Assembly (NCBI GenBank): GCA_020431945.1
Contig: JAGQHH010000119.1
Span: forward strand, 1 to 45,373
DNA length: 45,373 nucleotides
Source: Cyanobacteria bacterium HKST-UBA02
GTDB lineage: Bacteria > Cyanobacteriota > Vampirovibrionia > Obscuribacterales > Obscuribacteraceae
Reading direction: 5' to 3'
Within the stretch, counting starts at the first letter, position 1. The number at the start of each line of letters is the position of its first letter. Below, in pieces: positions 40,804-45,373 of the stretch. The notes beneath the pieces were generated by a model that was not told where the DNA came from, did not search any database, and saw only the letters and a program-made list of their open reading frames with translations. Position numbers and translations under genes: made by a program.

Positions 40804-41792
40804 TATCCTTCAAACTCCCTACTGTCTCGACAAATACTGTTGCGACCGTTCTGGCTTGCACATTCAGCGCCTTCTACTTGAATAGTGGTATGAGTAATAC
40901 CGAATTCGTCTTGGATCATTGATGAGACTTGCTTTAACACATCTTGAGGGTTTACACCGTCGTTCAAAATCAGATGGCCAGACATTGAATACAAACCAGT
41001 GCTTATAACCCAGACATGAATGTCGTGAATTCCTTGAACGCCGGGGATCTCCGATATAGCAAGACGCAATCGTCTCATGTCAATGTCGCCAGGGGTTCCT
41101 TCCATTAAGATGTTGGTGCATTCAGAGAGAAGTCTCCATGTGCGAGGAAGAATCCACAAAGCAATCAAGAAACTGATAACAGGATCGACAAAATACCAGT
41201 TGGTGAAGAGCATTAGTGCGCCACCAATGATCACGCCGACCGATGCTACAAGGTCGGCTAAAACTTCGAGGTATGCAGCCTTCATGTTTAGCGAGTTTTC
41301 GGAAGAGCCGTGCAAGGTCTTCATTCCGAAGAGATTCACACCAAGTCCTATAACGGCAACTATCAGCATAGGAAGACTCTGTACTTCCGCAGGTTCCGAA
41401 AGTCGTCTGTAGGATTCGAAGAACAAGAATCCTGCCATGGCAATCAGTAATAGTGCTGTCAAAAAGCCTGACAGGATCTCGGATCGGTAGTATCCATAAG
41501 TCTTTCCGATGGTAGGCGGCTTTGTAGCGAACCATGCAGCAAGAAGCGCCATCAGCAGAGAAGCGACATCAGCCATCATATGACCTGCATCTGCTAGAAG
41601 AGCAAGACTACCGGTTAAGAAGCCGGCAACTACTTCGACGATCATGTAGCCAACCGTAACAAAACAGACTAATCGAAGCTTGTTGAGATTCCCTTGGCGA
41701 GAAATGCCCGATAAATCATGTTCGTGGTGGTTCTCTTTTAACACACGTTCTCTTTTGATTGGTGTAGCAAATTCTAGAATACACTCTCGCAT
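40803..41792 (-). CDS. CDF-family zinc/cation exporter (ZitB/CzcD-like)
   Basis: 329 aa from ATG 41792; a GTG at 41819 adds 9 residues and neither start has a strong site. Six membrane helices. Metal site in the second helix: LALLADAGHMMADVASLL (His-x3-Asp). In the fifth helix AAYLEVLADLVASVGVIIGGALML holds the Asp but the usual His is replaced by Glu or Leu. A cytoplasmic C-terminal domain of ~90 residues is present (IPGVQGIHDIHVWVISTGLYSMSGHLILNDG). A His-rich HHEHD precedes the first helix. It exports Zn or related ions from the cytoplasm using protons. A Fur/Zur-like motif lies ~100 bases upstream. Confidence 0.87.
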   Translation of the reverse strand: MRECILEFATPIKRERVLKENHHEHDLSGISRQGNLNKLRLVCFVTVGYMIVEVVAGFLTGSLALLADAGHMMADVASLLMALLAAWFATKPPTIGKTYGYYRSEILSGFLTALLLIAMAGFLFFESYRRLSEPAEVQSLPMLIVAVIGLGVNLFGMKTLHGSSENSLNMKAAYLEVLADLVASVGVIIGGALMLFTNWYFVDPVISFLIALWILPRTWRLLSECTNILMEGTPGDIDMRRLRLAISEIPGVQGIHDIHVWVISTGLYSMSGHLILNDGVNPQDVLKQVSSMIQDEFGITHTTIQVEGAECASQNGRNSICRDSREFEG

Positions 41793-41819
41793 TGGTTCTT
41801 GAGCAGTCCTTGAAGTCAC

Positions 41820-42154
41820 GTCGGTAATTTTACACCGATTAGTTTGTAAACTCTAAAATGCCTCAAACCCGCATCACATCTCTTATCGGAGTGACCGCAC
41901 GGACGGAATGATTATCACTCTCATTCTCAAACAGCTTCAGCGATAAGGCTCAAAACACTTATTGGCAGGCAATTTTCGGTCAAATCTTGGCGATTATGGG
42001 AGTGATTCCCAGTTTTGAAAACGGAGCAAATCCTTTACTCGTTTGAGTTTTCGGCGGGAAAGCATTCAAAAACCCAACTTGACAACACCCGAAATCCCCC
42101 CTACTGTAAGGGTCTTCAAGGATTTACCACCAGGAATGGGAATCAATTTCACCG
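41820..42154. other. 335-bp divergent intergenic region
   Basis: It lies between the leftward CDF exporter and the rightward group at 42.1-44.4 kb. It contains the Fur/Zur-like motif at 41907-41929 and a small hairpin TGGGA-GTGAT-TCCCA near 41998-42012. A short open frame ending near 42167 (VFKDLPPGMGINFTDAV) reads into the next gene in another phase and may be a decayed N-terminus. Confidence 0.4.
41907..41929 (-). promoter_or_regulatory. Fur/Zur-like box upstream of the CDF exporter
   Basis: AATGATTATCACTCTCATTCTC contains TGATTATCA, shared with the box before the MerC-like gene, followed by a degenerate half. It is ~90-115 bases from the exporter start, in the promoter zone. Confidence 0.4.
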
Positions 42155-42601
42155 ATGCTGTTTGAAGCTGCTGACACTCCACAAGAAGGCGTTCTCGCAG
42201 GAGGCGCTGAATTAACCGATAACCTGGTTCGGTTAATGGAAGATGCAAACTTTTCTAGCCTCGAAGGACCACAATTCAGGAACATCTTTGGATCGGGTTC
42301 AGGCTCTATCTCAGGTGGTTTTCCAGAAGCATCTTTTGGAGCGGATGGAAGCATAACGTTCAATCTTGGCGACTCTTCGCTGTCTCTTATTGGAGCAGAT
42401 GGTGGCAATATGATACCAGGACCAATGGGTGATTCAATGTCATCTCTTCTTCAAACCACGGCTGGGTTACCCGGGGGTATGGGTCTGATTGGATCGTTCT
42501 TTCAGTTTTTGGGAGCCCTGTTCACAAACATGACCACAGCCGCTTTGGATCCATCTTTGCTGGCTCAACAGGCTGTCGGCTCAATCCGAAAACTGGGTTA
42601 G
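42155..42601 (+). CDS. Gly/Ser-rich hypothetical protein
   Basis: 148 aa, no clear ribosome site. Gly/Ser-rich middle (GSGSGSISGGFPEASFGADGSITFNLGDSSLSLIGADGG) and a C-terminal hydrophobic segment (GLIGSFFQFLGALFTNMTTAAL, about 110-131). No recognised family and no signal peptide. The GSITFNLGD stretch closely matches GSITFGPGD in the His-rich protein at 43703. The two may share a short functional or export segment. It is the first of four rightward genes that seem to form one unit. Confidence 0.45.
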   Translation: MLFEAADTPQEGVLAGGAELTDNLVRLMEDANFSSLEGPQFRNIFGSGSGSISGGFPEASFGADGSITFNLGDSSLSLIGADGGNMIPGPMGDSMSSLLQTTAGLPGGMGLIGSFFQFLGALFTNMTTAALDPSLLAQQAVGSIRKLG

Positions 42602-42698
42602 GAGGTGAGTCTATAGAGAAAAACAACACTGACACGGTTTATACAAGGATGATGGCAAAGCCTTCATCCACTTACTAGACAAACAAACAAGGATAGAG

Positions 42699-42899
42699 AT
42701 GTTTAAGTTGAAGCAGATTGATAATTTTCCTGAAATACGGGACAAGCTAGATTTGGCCCAATTGATTGAGCAAAGCGAAGACGTGTGTCTTTGTCATGCC
42801 GCCACTATATTTGGCATCAGCAAACCTGAAGCGAAAAGGCAAATTCAGGAACTCATTCTGGTAGTGTTGCCAGGATTCACAGATAGGCAGAAGGTTTGA
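42699..42899 (+). CDS. small hypothetical protein
   Basis: 66 aa. Helical, with LDLAQLIEQSEDVCLCHAATIFGISKPEAKRQIQELILVVL. The middle resembles a short HTH-like pattern (ATIFGISKPEAKRQIQEL), but it is too short to name. The Cys-x-Cys-His could bind metal. Its stop codon lies 3 bases before or inside the start region of the methyltransferase-like gene (TTG 42896 overlaps, ATG 42905 follows), suggesting co-translation. Confidence 0.5.
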   Translation: MFKLKQIDNFPEIRDKLDLAQLIEQSEDVCLCHAATIFGISKPEAKRQIQELILVVLPGFTDRQKV

Positions 42900-42904
42900 A
42901 GACG

Positions 42905-43678
42905 ATGCAAGTCATGACGAATGTCACGAACACTCTTCTTGCAGGGCCCTATGCATACTGCGAGAATTCAGCATTGCAGCATCCGTATAGCGATATTTAC
43001 TATAGGCTCAGATTACTTGGCTCGTCTTCGAATGATCGTCGAGGAGAACTCCTTCGGAACCTATCTAAAGAAGCCGGTTTAGCGAAGACGGACCAGGTAA
43101 AGCTTGAATTGCTCACAAGTCTTCCATGGTTTGAACCGACCCTTGTAGAGGAGATCTTTTACTTGTCTCTGAGGGAACGATTTGCCTATGGAATGCTAGA
43201 TGCCGACACGCTGAAGACGATTCGGCAATATAGTCCAATAGTTTATATGGGTGCAGGAAATGGCTATAACGCATGGCTCTTAGAACAGCTCGGAGCCGAT
43301 ATTCTTTCGTTAGATGCCTTTCCTGTCGAGGAAGGTTCCAACTGGTTTTTCAACACAAGATATGGATTTCCATCTGGAGATGGGAAAAGCTGGACTAAGG
43401 TGCAAAAGGGAGATAGCACGTCCCTAAGAGGCATTCAGAACCGTACTTTATTTCTATGCTGGCCACCGAAGAATTCCATGGCTGCGAAGTGTCTGTCAGC
43501 CTACTCTGGGAATACCCTCGTATTGGTGGGAACCAAGAAATCTTGTGCAAATACAGCTTTCTTCCGTGAACTAGAAAGAAATTGGGAGCCACTTTATTCG
43601 ATAAAAACAGGAGTATGGAAGAGCCTACACACAGAATGGTTGGAAGTCTATGAGCGTAGACAGTTTGCAGCCAGTTGA
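42905..43678 (+). CDS. SAM-dependent methyltransferase-like protein
   Basis: 257 aa from ATG 42905 (AAGG ~10 bases upstream); TTG 42896 and ATG 42914 are alternatives. Class I SAM-binding motif I is clear: IVYMGAGNGYNAWLLEQLGADILSLDAFPVEEGSNWFFN. It has Gly-x-Gly-x-Gly followed ~17 residues later by the acidic strand end. A later LFLCWPPKNSMAAKCLSAYSGNTLVLVG stretch fits the beta strand 4 region with a [N/W]PP-type loop. The N-terminal ~100 residues are helical and unrecognised. The substrate cannot be told. It sits between a small unknown gene and the His-rich protein, so one of these may be the target (inference). Confidence 0.6.
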   Translation: MQVMTNVTNTLLAGPYAYCENSALQHPYSDIYYRLRLLGSSSNDRRGELLRNLSKEAGLAKTDQVKLELLTSLPWFEPTLVEEIFYLSLRERFAYGMLDADTLKTIRQYSPIVYMGAGNGYNAWLLEQLGADILSLDAFPVEEGSNWFFNTRYGFPSGDGKSWTKVQKGDSTSLRGIQNRTLFLCWPPKNSMAAKCLSAYSGNTLVLVGTKKSCANTAFFRELERNWEPLYSIKTGVWKSLHTEWLEVYERRQFAAS

Positions 43679-43702
43679 TTTTCGTTTGTTTGGAGCAGGA
43701 CT

Positions 43703-44413
43703 ATGTCGCACAACAATTTCAAAGTCTCGGATGGTCAAGCGATTACGGCTAAATCTGAATCGGGAGACGCCCATCTTTCCAGCGCAAGAGAAGAGATAAG
43801 TAACTCAACAGACTCTCAATTTGTCGGGTCAATGCGTCAGGACACATCAGCCGGCATAATTCCATCGGGCAATGTGGATAACAGTGGCTCTATTACGTTC
43901 GGACCTGGCGATGGTCACAATCACAGCAGTACACCAGGAGTGGATGCACAATCAGGTAACCATTCTCCTGGCGACGGTCACAATCATAGCGGCTCTACGG
44001 GACAGTCCGGCAACCAAGGGGATGGGCACGATCACAGCAATAATGCACAGCTTGGCAATCACTCTTCTGGTGACGGACATAACCACAACGACACTACAGG
44101 AGACCTTCAGACAGGAAGCCATAGTGCCAGCGACGGACATAACCACAGTGCTTCCACCAATGCTCAATCAAGTTTAGCCACTGGCGATGTTGGAGCACTG
44201 AACGAGCAAACTAGAATGAGCCAAGATGCCGCCAGATTAGGTTTGGGAGCACGAGATATCGCGCTCATGCAACAACTAGAGGGGTCGGTACCCCATTCAT
44301 CTCCACGTGAACTTGCAGAAAGACTTAGAGCAGGGAGAAACAGAGGTGGAATCCTGGATTTATCGAGGCAGGACGATAGCGGCGTAAGAGGTATCGTCCC
44401 GGTTCCATGCTAA
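43703..44413 (+). CDS. His-rich repeat protein (five DGHNH motifs), putative metal binder
   Basis: 236 aa; AGGA is close to ATG. Five near-identical motifs occur in residues ~70-155: GPGDGHNHSS, SPGDGHNHSG, NQGDGHDHSN, SSGDGHNHND and SASDGHNHSA, spaced by 12-25 Ser/Gly/Asn residues. Each offers Asp, two His and neighbouring acids, typical of metal buffering. The C-terminal ~70 residues are a folded-looking helical region (LNEQTRMSQDAARLGLGARDIALMQQLEG...RELAERLRAGRNRGG). No signal peptide, so it would store Zn, Ni or Cu in the cytoplasm unless exported otherwise. It shares GSITF-x-x-GD with the gene at 42155. Function is inference. Confidence 0.6.
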   Translation: MSHNNFKVSDGQAITAKSESGDAHLSSAREEISNSTDSQFVGSMRQDTSAGIIPSGNVDNSGSITFGPGDGHNHSSTPGVDAQSGNHSPGDGHNHSGSTGQSGNQGDGHDHSNNAQLGNHSSGDGHNHNDTTGDLQTGSHSASDGHNHSASTNAQSSLATGDVGALNEQTRMSQDAARLGLGARDIALMQQLEGSVPHSSPRELAERLRAGRNRGGILDLSRQDDSGVRGIVPVPC

Positions 44414-44422
44414 GTGATGGGT

Positions 44423-44435
44423 CGTCAAATTGACG
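44423..44435. repeat. 13-bp palindrome after the His-rich gene
   Basis: CGTCAA-A-TTGACG, perfect, 10 bases after the stop. It is not followed by a T tract, so it is not a good terminator. A small operator is possible. Confidence 0.4.
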
Positions 44436-44575
44436 GATGTAAGACGAAGTCAAAAGCCCTTTTCGTTAGTGAATTCAGCAAAACAGGGCAGGATCTCTGA
44501 TTCCGGCTCCCAGTGCGGCAACTTGCATGCCCCGAAAATCATTTACCCACTAAGATTTCAGTCTTTGGTGCTATA

Positions 44576-44615
44576 TTACATATTACGTAAATTATCAATA
44601 TTACGTAATATGTAA
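44576..44615. promoter_or_regulatory. KfrA operator: 15-bp perfect inverted repeat
   Basis: TTACATATTACGTAA (44576-44590) and TTACGTAATATGTAA (44601-44615) are exact reverse complements, 10 bases apart. Each arm also contains the small palindrome TTACGTAA. The unit ends 55 bases before kfrA. KfrA proteins repress their own gene by binding such palindromes, so autoregulation is expected. Confidence 0.75.
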
Positions 44616-44670
44616 CTTCTGCTTGTATGATAAAATCAAACCGGTATTGCTTGCGGCGAGAAGAATAACG

Positions 44671-45373
44671 ATGGGACGGCGCGGTTCGATAACAGAAGCT
44701 CAAGTTTTTGAAGCGGCTGATACCCTTGTAGCTCAGGGACGGGACGTTACTCCAACAGCCCTGCTAGACAAGATAGGCAGCGGAAGTTTTACAACCATCT
44801 ACAAGCATTTATCCGCCTGGGAAGCATCGCGGGCCTCCGCCGTGACGGATAGGACAGCTGTAATTCCCGAGGCAGTTCTTTCAGCTTTTGGCGCTGCCTG
44901 GCGCGCCGCCTCAGCCGAAGCTGGAAAGGAAGTAGTGAGAGTTCGAGAACAGGCGTCTGAAGAGGTTACGTCCGCTAAGGCTCAGTTTCAAGAAGCGCTT
45001 GCCACTATAGAGCGACTCGAAGCAGAGAGTGAGGCAGACGCAGCAAGAATTGCCGACTTGGAAGCATCGCTGCATCGCGCAGAAAATGAGAAGGCGGCAA
45101 TCCAGGCAACAGCCGAGCAGTTGCGACAGCAACTATCAGAGATAAAGAGCAAACTTGAAAAGACCGAACGAGCAGCTGCCGAGTCCACAATGAAGGCCCA
45201 GGAGGCTACCAGTCGAGCGGAAAAAGCTGATGAGCGCGCAAAAGCATCCGAAGAGGAAGTTGCCTCAGCACGAAAAGAAAAGGAAGCGGCTATACAGGAG
45301 GCTGCAGAGCTACGAGGTAAAGCGAGTACACTGGAGACTCAGAACGCTGACCTGCTGTCTCGCCTGGCTGATC
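44671..45373 (+). CDS. kfrA: KfrA-family DNA-binding coiled-coil protein, 5' part (continues at base 1)
   Basis: 234 codons to the window edge plus one base; with bases 1-32 the gene is 244 aa. Residues ~5-60 are the KfrA N-terminal domain: SITEAQVFEAADTLVAQGRDVTPTALLDKIGSGSFTTIYKHLSAWEASR. This has the helix-turn-helix and GSFTTI turn. The remainder, ~85-235, is an almost uninterrupted Ala/Glu/Lys coiled coil. KfrA forms filament-like multimers on DNA and aids stable plasmid inheritance (RK2, R388-type plasmids). GAGAAGA precedes ATG. A perfect inverted repeat lies ~55 bases upstream. The frame match across the window ends is the basis for calling the molecule circular. Confidence 0.85.
   Translation, partial: MGRRGSITEAQVFEAADTLVAQGRDVTPTALLDKIGSGSFTTIYKHLSAWEASRASAVTDRTAVIPEAVLSAFGAAWRAASAEAGKEVVRVREQASEEVTSAKAQFQEALATIERLEAESEADAARIADLEASLHRAENEKAAIQATAEQLRQQLSEIKSKLEKTERAAAESTMKAQEATSRAEKADERAKASEEEVASARKEKEAAIQEAAELRGKASTLETQNADLLSRLAD

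Noticed and set aside
44430..44615. 61-aa plus-strand frame before kfrA
   Set aside because: It runs through the large palindromic operator and has no ribosome site.

Overview
The window looks like a complete circular plasmid of about 45.4 kb rather than a slice of chromosome. The gene that runs off the right edge, a KfrA-type coiled-coil DNA-binding protein, continues in the same reading frame into the first 32 bases and stops there. Closing the circle gives one intact 244-residue ORF. The host is Gram-negative, shown by two TolC-type outer-membrane factors, RND pumps and exported proteins. Base composition is near 50% GC, ribosome sites are AGGAGG-like and many genes overlap by ATGA. Few genes look like classical proteobacterial plasmid genes. 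An uncultured lineage such as Obscuribacterales (Melainabacteria side of Cyanobacteriota) is my guess only.

Layout. (1) 1-8.1 kb: mobilization block. A candidate oriT near 7.96-8.07 kb precedes a leftward, tightly coupled operon: a ribbon-helix-helix accessory protein, relaxase, VirD4-like coupling protein, a membrane protein, a membrane-anchored J-domain protein and two small exported or membrane proteins. No VirB4-like ATPase or other mating-channel gene is present, so the plasmid looks mobilizable rather than self-conjugative. A lysozyme-like protein faces this operon. (2) 8.1-14.9 kb: putative leading region. It holds a MerR-like regulator with a DUF3800 protein, then leftward ssb, a RadC-like protein, a small RHH protein and a GP88-like protein. 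Between them lie long non-coding stretches with three related hairpin elements and a strongly T-depleted segment. (3) 14.9-18.6 kb: an overlapping four-gene operon of an unknown protein, a QueC-like PP-loop enzyme, an XRE-ImmA metallopeptidase and a PIN nuclease. This is the best candidate for an undescribed defence or toxin-antitoxin system. (4) 19-22.5 kb: replication module, with an archaeo-eukaryotic-type primase, a leader with a likely antisense RNA, an iteron-rich origin region and an HTH/coiled-coil protein.

(5) 22.9-31.6 kb: a rightward metal-efflux operon (exported Cys-rich protein, exported small protein, adaptor with two heavy-metal-binding modules, RND pump, ZraP/Spy-like sensor, outer-membrane factor, small membrane protein). 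(6) 31.6-32.8 kb: a tyrosine recombinase preceded by a perfect inverted repeat flanked by direct repeats. (7) 32.8-41.8 kb: a second metal block, with a CDF-like transporter, a MerC-like protein, a leftward Fur-family-czcC-czcB-czcA operon, a Cys/His-rich exported protein and a CDF exporter. Three Fur/Zur-like palindromes mark its promoters. (8) 42.1-44.4 kb: a four-gene group of unknown role, including a methyltransferase-like protein and a His-rich repeat protein. (9) kfrA with a large palindromic operator.

Together this is a heavy-metal-resistance plasmid with AEP-primase replication, MOB-type mobilization and a possible defence island. I see no ParA/ParB, tRNA, rRNA, CRISPR array or intact insertion sequence.
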